48,820 bases of DNA from Vibrio superstes (lineage in GTDB: Bacteria > Pseudomonadota > Gammaproteobacteria > Enterobacterales > Vibrionaceae), in contig NZ_BCUR01000004.1 of the NCBI RefSeq assembly GCF_003569005.1, positions 2,837,765 to 2,886,584 on the forward strand. The letters run 5' to 3'. Of this stretch, positions 38,546 through 46,470 are shown one piece after another. Positions within the stretch are counted from its first letter, which is position 1, and every line of letters begins with the position of its first letter. The notes under the pieces were generated by a model. That model was not told the DNA's origin. It did no database searches and was given only the letters and a program-made list of their open reading frames with translations. Made by a program: the position numbers and the translations under genes.

Positions 38546-38561
38546 CTGTTTATTTATACAT
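38546..38561. promoter_or_regulatory. Candidate LexA (SOS) box upstream of uvrD
   Basis: CTGTTTATTTATACAT fits CTGT-N8-ACAG except for its last base, with TA flanks on both sides. It lies between 21 and 36 bp before the uvrD ATG. E. coli uvrD is LexA-controlled. Confidence 0.5.
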
Positions 38562-38804
38562 TAAAGCTCAGTATACAGGGTTACAGATACGATCTCTAAC
38601 CTGTGTTTTTGCCCTTTTTCCGTAGAAAAATCGAAATTATTTATTCTTTATTTTCAATGACCTATATTGAAACTCTTATTTTATAGTATTTTTTTGAAAG
38701 ATTTTCGTGATCCAACCCGTCCTATTTAACAGGCATTCGCAACAAACCATTAACATTAACCCGCGATTGCTCAGACAACTTAGAATCATATCGAGGATGA
38801 AATT

Positions 38805-39065
38805 ATGAAAAAGTCTAATCTTGCAGTTACAGCGGCAGTTACTGGTTTATTAGCTCTAGGTGGCACCATGCTGACTGCAACACATGCAGTCGCAGCTGAG
38901 AAAGAGAAATGCTACGGCGTATCAAAGGCTGGTAAAAATGACTGTGCAACGAAAACAAGTTCGTGTGCCGGCACATCAAAAGAAGATCATCAGAAAGACG
39001 CCTTCGTCGTAGTGCCTAAAGGGCTTTGTGACAAGCTAGCCGGTGGCAGTACATCATCTTCGTAA
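38805..39065 (+). CDS. bufA: BufA-type bufferin precursor (DUF2282)
   Basis: An 86-residue secreted precursor peptide. A signal peptide covers about residues 1-31 (cleavage after AVAA). The core contains four cysteines at 36, 47, 54 and 75 in the family pattern KEKCYG, NDCA, SCAG and KGLCDKL. In bufferins, core cysteines are converted by the DUF692/MNIO enzyme to thiooxazoles, giving a periplasmic metal-buffering peptide; work in Caulobacter links this to copper. A GAGGATGA ribosome binding site precedes the ATG. bufB, bufC and doxX follow. Confidence 0.85.
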   Translation: MKKSNLAVTAAVTGLLALGGTMLTATHAVAAEKEKCYGVSKAGKNDCATKTSSCAGTSKEDHQKDAFVVVPKGLCDKLAGGSTSSS

Positions 39066-39092
39066 TCTAGCTACGAATTAGATTTAATGTCT

Positions 39093-39126
39093 GGGGCACA
39101 CCTATCAAACGAGCCCCTCTTTTTCG
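39093..39126 (+). terminator. Hairpin between bufA and bufB (attenuating terminator)
   Basis: GGGGC / GCCCC stem followed by TCTTTTT. It would let the precursor mRNA be made in excess of the modifying-enzyme mRNA. Confidence 0.65.
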
Positions 39127-39148
39127 CAAATTTTCGGAGAGTACAACG

Positions 39149-40003
39149 ATGCACTATACAGGGATTCATAACAGTATTGGGGTGGGTTTGCGTCATCCTC
39201 ATCTCAACTTCTTTGAACATAACCCTGGCCATGTGTCTTGGTTAGAGGTGCATAGTGAGAATTACTTCGAAATCAACTCCCCCGCACGGCAGCAGCTTAG
39301 AAACATTCGCCAGCAGCATCAAATATCTTGCCACGGCGTAGGACTCTCCCTTGGTTCCGTAGGAGAAATAGATAAATCTCACCTGCAGTCTTTGATTCAT
39401 TTAATTGACGAGATCGAACCATCGCTAGTCTCCGACCACCTAAGCTGGAGTGAAAATGGCGGTGTGCATTTTAATGACCTGCTCCCTCTTCCTTATACAG
39501 AAGAAGCTCTTGAGGTTTTTGTTCGAAATGTTGTTCAGGTACAAGATGCCATCAAGCGCCCATTGTTAATTGAAAACCCAAGCAGTTATCTGCGCTTCAA
39601 TCACTCCACTATTTCAGAGTGGGACTTTCTAAACGAAGTACAACAACGTTCTGGATGCCAACTGCTACTCGACCTAAATAACATCTATGTTTCTTCATTA
39701 AACCATGGCTTTGATGCGCTTCATTACCTGAATGCCATCGACCAACGTGCGGTTCAAGAGATTCATCTTGCAGGGTTTACCGTCAAAGAAATACAACACT
39801 CAAAGATATGGATTGATACACACAGTACCAATGTGTGTGATGAAGTGTGGGAGTTATATCGTGTATGGAGTCAATCAAACCCAAACACTGCCACCCTTAT
39901 AGAGTGGGATATGGATATACCCTCACCAGAGGTACTATTAGGCGAGGCCGAAAAAGCGTCTGTGATTGCAAAAAGGTTTACTGATATGAGGGAAGCCTCA
40001 TGA
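39149..40003 (+). CDS. bufB: BufB, DUF692 MNIO-family peptide-modifying oxygenase
   Basis: A 284-residue multinuclear nonheme iron oxidative enzyme with a TIM-barrel fold, homologous to MbnB of methanobactin synthesis. Family metal-ligand segments are visible: HSENYF (H35, E37), SCHGVGLSLG (H62), SDHLSW (D96, H97), ENPSSYLRF, LLLDLNNIYVSSLNH, EIHLAGF, DTHS and LIEWDMD. It would oxidise cysteines of BufA. The stop overlaps bufC as ATGA. Confidence 0.9.
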   Translation: MHYTGIHNSIGVGLRHPHLNFFEHNPGHVSWLEVHSENYFEINSPARQQLRNIRQQHQISCHGVGLSLGSVGEIDKSHLQSLIHLIDEIEPSLVSDHLSWSENGGVHFNDLLPLPYTEEALEVFVRNVVQVQDAIKRPLLIENPSSYLRFNHSTISEWDFLNEVQQRSGCQLLLDLNNIYVSSLNHGFDALHYLNAIDQRAVQEIHLAGFTVKEIQHSKIWIDTHSTNVCDEVWELYRVWSQSNPNTATLIEWDMDIPSPEVLLGEAEKASVIAKRFTDMREAS

Positions 40004-40758
40004 TCAGCCTGTCTCAACTACAAAGTAACTTTGCTCGCTCCTTACTCTATCAAGGAGATGTGTCTGACTGCCACATTCATAGCGACCACTTCACTGATGA
40101 GCAGCGCATTCAAATCTATCGAAACAATGTGGTGCATAGTTTGACTGATGTCCTGAAGGTCATGTACCCCTACACATTAGCTTTGGTGGGTGAAGAGTGT
40201 TTTGAACAGATAGCACGATCGCACATACTGAGTACCCCCTCATCAAGCGGCAACGTATCCAATTATGGGCAAGGGCTTGCACAAACCATATCGACATTTC
40301 CTAAAGTCATTGAGGCAGCCCCTTACATCACGGAGGTCGCTAGGTTTGAAGCCTTAGCTGATAAACTTAAACTTACTCTTCACAACGCGATAGAGAATGA
40401 GCACCAACCTCTTGCAGCGCTGAGCCAGTTGAGCGACCAACAGCAACAAAATATAGGCTTAGTTTCTAAAGCCAGCGTCCGCAGCTTTGAATCAAATTAC
40501 TCGGTATTCGACCTGATCGAGGCCATAGACCGAAACGTTTTCGAAGAGTTGCAACTCAAACAATCTCAATATGGTTACGTTCAAGCAACCCCCGATGGAC
40601 ACCTTCATTTCCATCAACTCGAACACAATGACTTTTTGTTGTTGAGAGCAATCGAAAGCAAGCAACCGTTATCACAAATCAACGAACAGCTACTTCCTTC
40701 TATACCGTCATTGGTAGATCGAAGACTGATCGCCGGCTTTGCACAGCTAAGGAGTTGA
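40000..40758 (+). CDS. bufC: BufC, DUF2063 partner protein
   Basis: A 252-residue protein with the N-terminal DUF2063 domain (about residues 5-95: RIQIYRNNVVHSLTDVLKVMYPYTLALVGEECF). A second domain containing a wHTH-like C-terminal region follows. DUF2063 proteins always accompany DUF692 enzymes and resemble MbnC, which pairs with MbnB to recognise the precursor. The Pfam label 'putative DNA-binding' is probably misleading. Translationally coupled to bufB. Confidence 0.86.
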   Translation: MISLSQLQSNFARSLLYQGDVSDCHIHSDHFTDEQRIQIYRNNVVHSLTDVLKVMYPYTLALVGEECFEQIARSHILSTPSSSGNVSNYGQGLAQTISTFPKVIEAAPYITEVARFEALADKLKLTLHNAIENEHQPLAALSQLSDQQQQNIGLVSKASVRSFESNYSVFDLIEAIDRNVFEELQLKQSQYGYVQATPDGHLHFHQLEHNDFLLLRAIESKQPLSQINEQLLPSIPSLVDRRLIAGFAQLRS

Positions 40759-40759
40759 T

Positions 40760-41215
40760 ATGAACAGTACAATCCAATCTAAATATCGAGCTTACGAAGG
40801 GATCGTTGAGAACCTTCAAGGCCTGGCAATACCCGCCCTTTTACTTTTCTGTCGACTTTGGGTTGCTTGGGTTTTCTTCAATGCAGGACTGGTGAAGATA
40901 GGAACCTGGGACAGTACCCTATTTTTATTCGAATACGAATATCAGGTGCCTATTCTTCCTTGGGAAATCGCGGCTTATGTAGGAACCGCAACTGAACTTA
41001 TCGTTCCTATTTTTATCGCGCTAGGCTTACTTACCCGACCATTTGCAGCGATATTATTCATATTCAACATCATGGCCGTGGTGTCTTATCCCGTTCTGTG
41101 GGAAAAAGGATTTTATGATCATCAACTTTGGGGGTTAATGATCTTAATTAACCTCATTTGGGGAGCAGGAATATTATCTGCCGATCATATTCTGGCGAAG
41201 CGATTCAAACAATAA
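40760..41215 (+). CDS. DoxX-family membrane protein of the bufferin operon
   Basis: A 151-residue inner-membrane protein with four transmembrane segments. It has the DoxX start LLFCRLWVAWVFFNAGLVKIG and the later AAYVGTATELIVPIFIALGLLTRPFA. It begins one base after the bufC stop. DoxX members are common last genes of bufferin operons. Its role there is unclear and may be redox or quinone-linked. Confidence 0.84.
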   Translation: MNSTIQSKYRAYEGIVENLQGLAIPALLLFCRLWVAWVFFNAGLVKIGTWDSTLFLFEYEYQVPILPWEIAAYVGTATELIVPIFIALGLLTRPFAAILFIFNIMAVVSYPVLWEKGFYDHQLWGLMILINLIWGAGILSADHILAKRFKQ

Positions 41216-41222
41216 TAACGAC

Positions 41223-41248
41223 AATAAGCTCCTGTATAGGAGCTTATT
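41223..41248. terminator. Bidirectional terminator, doxX/tsrA-like gene
   Basis: The palindrome AATAAGCTCC / GGAGCTTATT lies between the convergent genes and covers the tsrA-like stop codon. Confidence 0.75.
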
Positions 41249-41525
41249 TATTCATGTATTTTTTTAAGTCTTCGACAGAGATACCGTCTTTCACGAGTTC
41301 TTGAGCGAGTAAATCAACTTGCTCACCCTTTCGAGATTCAATGACTCTTTGAAACTGATAAACGATATCTTTTAAAGTATGCAAGGGCAATTGTTTTGCT
41401 GCACTTCTAATTCTTTCTTCACTTTGATTGCCTAGCTCCCTCAGTAATTTGCCATACATTACTTTTTCAGGAGACTCTTCCATCTGCTCCATTATACGAG
41501 CTAATTCATAAGTCGTTAATGCCAT
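41244..41525 (-). CDS. tsrA: TsrA-like global regulator (H-NS-related)
   Basis: A 93-residue cytosolic, helical protein (MALTTYELARIMEQMEESPE...EDLKKYMNK). In V. cholerae a small gene of this kind, TsrA (VC0070), lies beside the aminopeptidase P and thi genes and represses type VI secretion and other virulence genes. It is described as distantly related to H-NS. Assignment is from position, length and remembered sequence; the C-terminal GISVEDLKKY resembles an H-NS-type linker. No DNA-binding motif is visible to me. Confidence 0.62.
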   Translation of the reverse strand: MALTTYELARIMEQMEESPEKVMYGKLLRELGNQSEERIRSAAKQLPLHTLKDIVYQFQRVIESRKGEQVDLLAQELVKDGISVEDLKKYMNK

Positions 41526-41748
41526 ATTATTTCACTTCAATAAGAACTTGTTGTGTTTTGAAGAAATCAAAACTCGCGGTGGGACGGAAATATTGTCTGT
41601 ATATAGAATATACTCTTTTTACCGTAACTAGAACAGTTTTCATTTGCGATATGCAACGTCATTTTCCGCACTCTGAAATTGCACACAGACCTTAAAAAGA
41701 GTAGCTTAATCGCCATGCGCATAAAGGTAGTAACGAAAAGGAGAGATT

Positions 41749-43530
41749 ATGCCAGCTCAAATAAAAAGCCGTGTTGCAGATTTTCGCAACTGGTTAAGTA
41801 CAAATGGATTAGACGCCTTCATTGTTCCTCACGAAGATGAATTTCTTGGTGAGTACATCCCAGAGCACAATGAACGCTTACACTGGCTGACAGGCTTTAC
41901 CGGATCAGCAGGAGCAGCCGTAATCTCAACTAACGATGCGGCTATTTTTGTCGATGGTCGCTATACCGTTCAAGTAACGAAACAAACGCCTGCTGATGTT
42001 TATTCTTATCAACACCTTGTGCAAAACCCTCCTGTAGCTTGGGTTACTCAAAACCTCGTAAAAGGTAGCAAAGTTGGTATTGACCCTAGAATGCACTCTG
42101 GTCGTTGGTTAGCTTCAACTAAGCAATCCCTTTCTGAAGATTACGAAATCGTGTACACCGATAGCAATCCAATCGATACCTTATGGAGTGATAGACCACA
42201 AGCAACTCTTTCTACATTGCGTCTAATGGAGAATGATTGGGTGGGTGTTGATAGCCAGGAAAAGCGCACTTTAATTGCCAATGAGTTAAAAGCACAAAAG
42301 GCGGATAGTGCCGTTCTTACTGCACTAGATTCAATTTGCTGGTTATTGAACATTCGCGGTAGCGACATATCTCGTTTACCTGTTGCCCTGTCTCATGCCA
42401 TTGTTCATAGCAATAGTGAGGTAGAATTCTTTATAGACTCTGAACGTGTGCCAACTCAGTTTGATGAACACGTTGGGTCGGGTGTTACGGTCTACTCTCC
42501 ATCAGAGCTTGAGACTCGCCTCACTGCTCTTAAGGGCCGCAAGGTAATACTTGATCCGGCAACCAGTAATGCATGGTTTGAACTAGTGCTTAACCAAGTT
42601 GGCGCGGAAGTACTTCCAATAGCCGACCCTTGCCTAATTCCTAAAGCGGTTAAGAACAGTGTCGAAGCACAAGGAATGAAGAACAGTCACGTTCGTGATG
42701 GCGTCGCCATGATTAAGTTTTTGTCTTGGTTCGACAAGCAAAACGATAAAGGCGAGTTTCTCAATGAAGCACAACTATCGGATAAGCTAGAAAGCTTCAG
42801 GAAAGAAGATTCTTCATTAGCGGATCTAAGCTTCGATACTATTTCAGCAGCCGCTCACAATGCAGCAATGTGCCATTACAATCACAACAACGAGCCTACC
42901 CCAGGTGTTGTATCTAACAACTCCATGTACTTGGTAGACTCTGGTGGTCAATATCCAGATGGAACGACAGACATTACTCGAACCATCGCAATTGGCAACC
43001 CGACACAAGAAATGAAGAAACAATTCACTCTCGTATTGAAGGGACATATTGGCCTAGCTCAAGCTCGTTTCCCTAAGGGAACTAAAGGGCACCAATTAGA
43101 TATCCTTGCACGCCAGCATTTATGGGCGAACGGATTTGATTACGACCATGGTACCGGTCATGGTGTTGGTCATTTCCTTAGTGTGCACGAGGGGCCACAG
43201 CGTATTGCGAAGGTATACAATGATACTGCGTTAGAGGCAGGTATGGTTCTGTCTAATGAACCGGGTTACTACCGCACAGACGAGTTTGGTATTCGCATCG
43301 AAAACCTAGAGATTGTTGTTGAGATTGAAACAGCAGGCGATTTTTCGGTGTTAGGCTTCGAATCCCTGACGCGTTGCCCTATCGATACACGTAACATTGA
43401 CCTCACTCTCTTATCTGCACACGAAGTTGAGTGGCTAAACACATACCATCAAAAGGTGTGGAACGACCTTTCTCCGCTTGTAGATGGCGAAGTGAAACAG
43501 TGGCTTGAACAAGCAACTAACGCCATTTAA
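41749..43530 (+). CDS. Xaa-Pro aminopeptidase (M24B, aminopeptidase P)
   Basis: A 593-residue cytosolic metallopeptidase that removes N-terminal residues before proline. It has two creatinase-like N-terminal domains and a C-terminal pita-bread domain. Dinuclear metal ligands are readable: D397 in VDSGGQYPDG, D408 in TTDITRT, the His of GHGVGHFLSVHEGP, and the Glu residues of SNEPGYY and RIENLEIV. It resembles the long eukaryotic-type XPNPEP1 form rather than E. coli PepP (441 residues). AAGGAGAG precedes the ATG. Confidence 0.92.
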   Translation: MPAQIKSRVADFRNWLSTNGLDAFIVPHEDEFLGEYIPEHNERLHWLTGFTGSAGAAVISTNDAAIFVDGRYTVQVTKQTPADVYSYQHLVQNPPVAWVTQNLVKGSKVGIDPRMHSGRWLASTKQSLSEDYEIVYTDSNPIDTLWSDRPQATLSTLRLMENDWVGVDSQEKRTLIANELKAQKADSAVLTALDSICWLLNIRGSDISRLPVALSHAIVHSNSEVEFFIDSERVPTQFDEHVGSGVTVYSPSELETRLTALKGRKVILDPATSNAWFELVLNQVGAEVLPIADPCLIPKAVKNSVEAQGMKNSHVRDGVAMIKFLSWFDKQNDKGEFLNEAQLSDKLESFRKEDSSLADLSFDTISAAAHNAAMCHYNHNNEPTPGVVSNNSMYLVDSGGQYPDGTTDITRTIAIGNPTQEMKKQFTLVLKGHIGLAQARFPKGTKGHQLDILARQHLWANGFDYDHGTGHGVGHFLSVHEGPQRIAKVYNDTALEAGMVLSNEPGYYRTDEFGIRIENLEIVVEIETAGDFSVLGFESLTRCPIDTRNIDLTLLSAHEVEWLNTYHQKVWNDLSPLVDGEVKQWLEQATNAI

Positions 43531-43547
43531 CCTTTTAAATTAGTTAC

Positions 43548-43581
43548 GAAAAAAAACCAGTGGGTACGCCACTGGTTTTTT
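43548..43581. terminator. Bidirectional terminator, aminopeptidase P/thiH
   Basis: The stem AAACCAGTGG / CCACTGGTTT with loop GTACG is flanked by A and T runs. Confidence 0.88.
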
Positions 43582-43597
43582 TGTTTCACGTGAAACA
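43582..43597. promoter_or_regulatory. parS, chromosome-partition (ParB) site
   Basis: TGTTTCACGTGAAACA, a perfect match to the ParB-binding consensus TGTTNCACGTGAAACA. It is intergenic, between the terminator and the thiH stop. V. cholerae chromosome 1 has its parS1 sites in this thi/aminopeptidase neighbourhood, about 60-70 kb from oriC. Confidence 0.93.
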
Positions 43598-43612
43598 CCT
43601 AGTTCAAAACGC

Positions 43613-44725
43613 TTAGCCCGAGTAAATCGAAGTCCAATCTCTCCACACCGGTTCCAGCCCCCTATTTCTAATCGCCAATTCCACTTCTGTAGCTGAACGT
43701 TCATCTGAGATTTCAAACTGTTCTAGTTCTTCAGTATCAACCGCGTAGCCTCCTGGCTGAGTCTTGGATGCAGCTGAAACTGTGGTCACACCTAATGGCA
43801 GAATGTTATCTCTGAAGGTGGCTGATTCTCGTGTGGAAAGAGAGATGTCAACGTGCTGATTAAAGAGACGGTACGCACAAATAAGTTGCACCATCTGCTT
43901 ATCGTTCAAAATTGATTTAGGTTGTACCCCGCCCTCGCAAGGTCTTAATCTAGGTAAAGAAATACTGTAGCGAGATTTCCAGTAGGTTCTTTCTAAGTAT
44001 TCCAAGTGGGTAGCAACAAACAAACTATCAACACGCCAATTATCCAAGCCGATAAGCGCACCTATACCAATCTTATCAATCCCTGCTTTAGCTAATCTAT
44101 CGGGTGTTTCCAATCGATAGTAGAAGTCCGTTTTTGAACCTTTAAGATGATGCTCTGCATACGTTGATGGGTTGTAGGTTTCTTGATAAACCATAACTGC
44201 ATCCAGACCAAGTGTCTTCAGTTCGGCATACTGCGCCTGATCCAGTGGCTGCACTTCCATGGCCAGATAATTGAAATCTTTTTTTATCTCAGGAAGTACT
44301 TGTCGGAAATAGTCCATACCAACTTTGTTCTGGTGTTCTCCCGTTACAAGCAAGACACTATCAAACTTCATTGCCTTAAGTGCATCGATCTCCAAACCAA
44401 TCTCGTCCAAATCAAGAGTCTTACGCTTAATCTTATTCTTCATGGAGAAACCACAATAAGTGCAATCGTTCGAACAAAGATTCGATAGGTATAAGGGAAC
44501 GTATAGCCCTACGTTAGAACCGAAACGCTGTCTTGTTCTCTGGTTAGAGAGCTGGGCCATCGATTCTAAATACGGTTCTGCGGCTGGTGAGATTAACGCT
44601 TTAAAATCTTCAATATCAAGCCTAGATTTCGATAGCGCTTTTTCAACATCCATTGCTGTCTTAGACATAATGGATAGATAGTTCTCACTCCAGTCTGTAG
44701 ATTTAAAGACATCTACAAAACTCAT
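43613..44725 (-). CDS. thiH: 2-iminoacetate synthase ThiH (radical SAM)
   Basis: Cleaves tyrosine to dehydroglycine for the thiazole ring of thiamine, using a [4Fe-4S] cluster and SAM. It has 370 residues. The cluster motif is CSNDCTYC (C84, C88, C91), followed by the ThiH-typical GFSMKNKIKRK. The ATG overlaps the thiG stop as ATGA. It is the last gene of the thiEFSGH operon. Confidence 0.95.
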   Translation of the reverse strand: MSFVDVFKSTDWSENYLSIMSKTAMDVEKALSKSRLDIEDFKALISPAAEPYLESMAQLSNQRTRQRFGSNVGLYVPLYLSNLCSNDCTYCGFSMKNKIKRKTLDLDEIGLEIDALKAMKFDSVLLVTGEHQNKVGMDYFRQVLPEIKKDFNYLAMEVQPLDQAQYAELKTLGLDAVMVYQETYNPSTYAEHHLKGSKTDFYYRLETPDRLAKAGIDKIGIGALIGLDNWRVDSLFVATHLEYLERTYWKSRYSISLPRLRPCEGGVQPKSILNDKQMVQLICAYRLFNQHVDISLSTRESATFRDNILPLGVTTVSAASKTQPGGYAVDTEELEQFEISDERSATEVELAIRNRGLEPVWRDWTSIYSG

Positions 44726-45504
44726 AGTTTAGCCTCATACTGAGAGTCTAGGAATGCGGTCATAGGACTAGAAGCTACCGCTTTTAATTGCTGAGCGCCT
44801 AAGCCCGCTTCGTAAGCCATTCGACCCGCCTCAACCGCTAGCTTAAACGCTCGACTAATAGCAATTGGATCGCCCGCAGTAGCCATCGCGGTATTAACCA
44901 AAACGGCATCTGCACCCAGTTCCATGGCTTGTGCTGCATGAGACGGAGCGCCTATGCCTGCATCGACAATAACAGGAACGTTGGCTTGCTCAATGATAAT
45001 CTTCAGAAAATCGATTGAAGCCAATCCTTTATTAGTGCCGATTGGCGCCCCTAATGGCATAACAGCAGCACAACCCACTTCTTCTAGGCGCTTACATAGA
45101 ACTGGGTCAGCATGGCAATAAGGTAGAACGATAAAGCCATCTTTAACCAGTTGCTCTGCAGCCTTCAATGTCTCGATCGGATCCGGCATCAAGTACTTTG
45201 GATCCGGGTGTATCTCTAGCTTGAGCCAGTTTGTTTGCAGTGCTTCCCTAGCCAGGTGAGCTGCAAATATTGCATCCTCTGCATTCTTTGCACCGGAAGT
45301 ATTGGGCAAAAGGTTAACGCCAAGGTCAGTAAGTGGCTTTAAGATATCATCTTGTCGATCAAATACATCAACACGCTTCAGTGCCATGGTCACTAACTCA
45401 GACTCAGAGGCTTCAATTGATGATGCCATCAAGGTGTTGTTAGCGTACTTACCAGTCCCCGTGAACAATCTTGATTTAAATGTTTTATCTGCAATTTTAA
45501 GCAT
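44722..45504 (-). CDS. thiG: Thiazole synthase ThiG
   Basis: Forms the thiazole phosphate from deoxyxylulose 5-phosphate, iminoacetate and ThiS thiocarboxylate. It has 260 residues from MLKIADKTF. Conserved segments include FKSRLFTGTGKY, LGVNLLPNTSG and VDAGIGAPSHAAQAMELGADAVLVNTA. The start lies 2 nt after the thiS stop, and its GGAGG ribosome binding site is made by the Gly-Gly codons of thiS. A longer reading from 45573 would lie inside thiS and is not expected. Confidence 0.95.
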   Translation of the reverse strand: MLKIADKTFKSRLFTGTGKYANNTLMASSIEASESELVTMALKRVDVFDRQDDILKPLTDLGVNLLPNTSGAKNAEDAIFAAHLAREALQTNWLKLEIHPDPKYLMPDPIETLKAAEQLVKDGFIVLPYCHADPVLCKRLEEVGCAAVMPLGAPIGTNKGLASIDFLKIIIEQANVPVIVDAGIGAPSHAAQAMELGADAVLVNTAMATAGDPIAISRAFKLAVEAGRMAYEAGLGAQQLKAVASSPMTAFLDSQYEAKL

Positions 45505-45506
45505 TG

Positions 45507-45716
45507 TTAGCCTCCAGCTATCGCGCGGAACACAGAGAGAGTGTCGCCTTTTTGTATTTGAATGGTGTTCCATTTTGATTTTGGAATCACCTTATTGTTT
45601 AACGCAATAGCACAGCCCTCAGAAGGAATACCTTGCTCATCTAACACCTCGATAAGACTGGATTCCATGCCTATATTGGTCAGTTTATCGTTTATGGTTA
45701 CCACTACTTCATTCAT
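45507..45716 (-). CDS. thiS: Sulfur carrier protein ThiS
   Basis: A 69-residue ubiquitin-fold sulfur carrier ending in the required Gly-Gly, which ThiF adenylates and thiocarboxylates. The start MNEVVVTIND lies within the end of thiF (8-bp overlap). The terminal Gly-Gly codons double as the thiG ribosome binding site. Confidence 0.95.
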   Translation of the reverse strand: MNEVVVTINDKLTNIGMESSLIEVLDEQGIPSEGCAIALNNKVIPKSKWNTIQIQKGDTLSVFRAIAGG

Positions 45717-46470
45717 TGTTGTTTCCCTCGCTACATACCGCGCAACTATCATCTTTCTCAATAGCAAATTTTTGGTGACTCATCTCTCTTCCATTAAACA
45801 CAATCAATTCACCAGTATTCAGTGTTTCGGGTTCTGTAATCGCTCTTATTGCGAGCATAGATTGAAGACTGCCAGTCATATTTACACTCGGGCCCATGAC
45901 ACCGGCATCGCTGCATTTTGTAGCTTGATTGGACTCATTAAACGGATATAGGCAGTGATAACAAGCACTCTGTTGTTGCCCATCAAAGTAAGCAACTTGA
46001 CCATCCCAGCCTATCGCTGCACCCGACACTAATGGTATTTGGTTAGAGGTGCAGGCCTTGTTGATGTCTTGTCTTGTTGGGAAGTTATCACTACAGTCGA
46101 TAACGAGATCGGCCAAGCTGACTTCGATGTTGAGTAAATCCAAAGACATTCGTCTGCTAACACTACGAGTACTGATCGATGGGTTGAGTCGTTTAATTTG
46201 CCCCGCAAGCGCTTGCGCTTTTGCTTGGCCAAGGTCCGATTCTCTATAGCTTAGTTGACGGTGCAGGTTACTTAATTCAACACTATCATCATCACAAAGC
46301 ACTAACTTACCTATACCTGCGCCAGCCAGTTGCAATGCCACTGTACTGCCTAAGCCGCCACACCCAACGATAAGCACCTTGGCACCTAGCAATAATCTCT
46401 GCCCACTCTCTCCCAGCTCAGGCAGCATTATCTGACGTTGATAGCGCAAAAACTCCTGGTCAGACAGCAT
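45709..46470 (-). CDS. thiF: ThiS adenylyltransferase ThiF
   Basis: Adenylates the ThiS C-terminus in thiamine thiazole synthesis. A 253-residue E1-like enzyme. The nucleotide loop GCGGLGS is near residues 37-43. Zinc-binding pairs CYHC (residues about 170) and CAVC (about 243) are present, and the sulfur-relay Cys region ATKCSDAGV is near 184. It overlaps thiE by 11 bp and thiS by 8. Confidence 0.94.
   Translation of the reverse strand: MLSDQEFLRYQRQIMLPELGESGQRLLLGAKVLIVGCGGLGSTVALQLAGAGIGKLVLCDDDSVELSNLHRQLSYRESDLGQAKAQALAGQIKRLNPSISTRSVSRRMSLDLLNIEVSLADLVIDCSDNFPTRQDINKACTSNQIPLVSGAAIGWDGQVAYFDGQQQSACYHCLYPFNESNQATKCSDAGVMGPSVNMTGSLQSMLAIRAITEPETLNTGELIVFNGREMSHQKFAIEKDDSCAVCSEGNNNE

Noticed and set aside
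38562..38580. Alternative LexA box from CTGTATACTGAG near 38570
   Set aside because: The second half-site ACAG is absent at the required spacing.
38708..38713. TGATCC upstream of bufA as an ECF-sigma -35 element
   Set aside because: The hexamer fits some ECF promoters, but no convincing -10 follows at the right distance and no sigma/anti-sigma pair is nearby.
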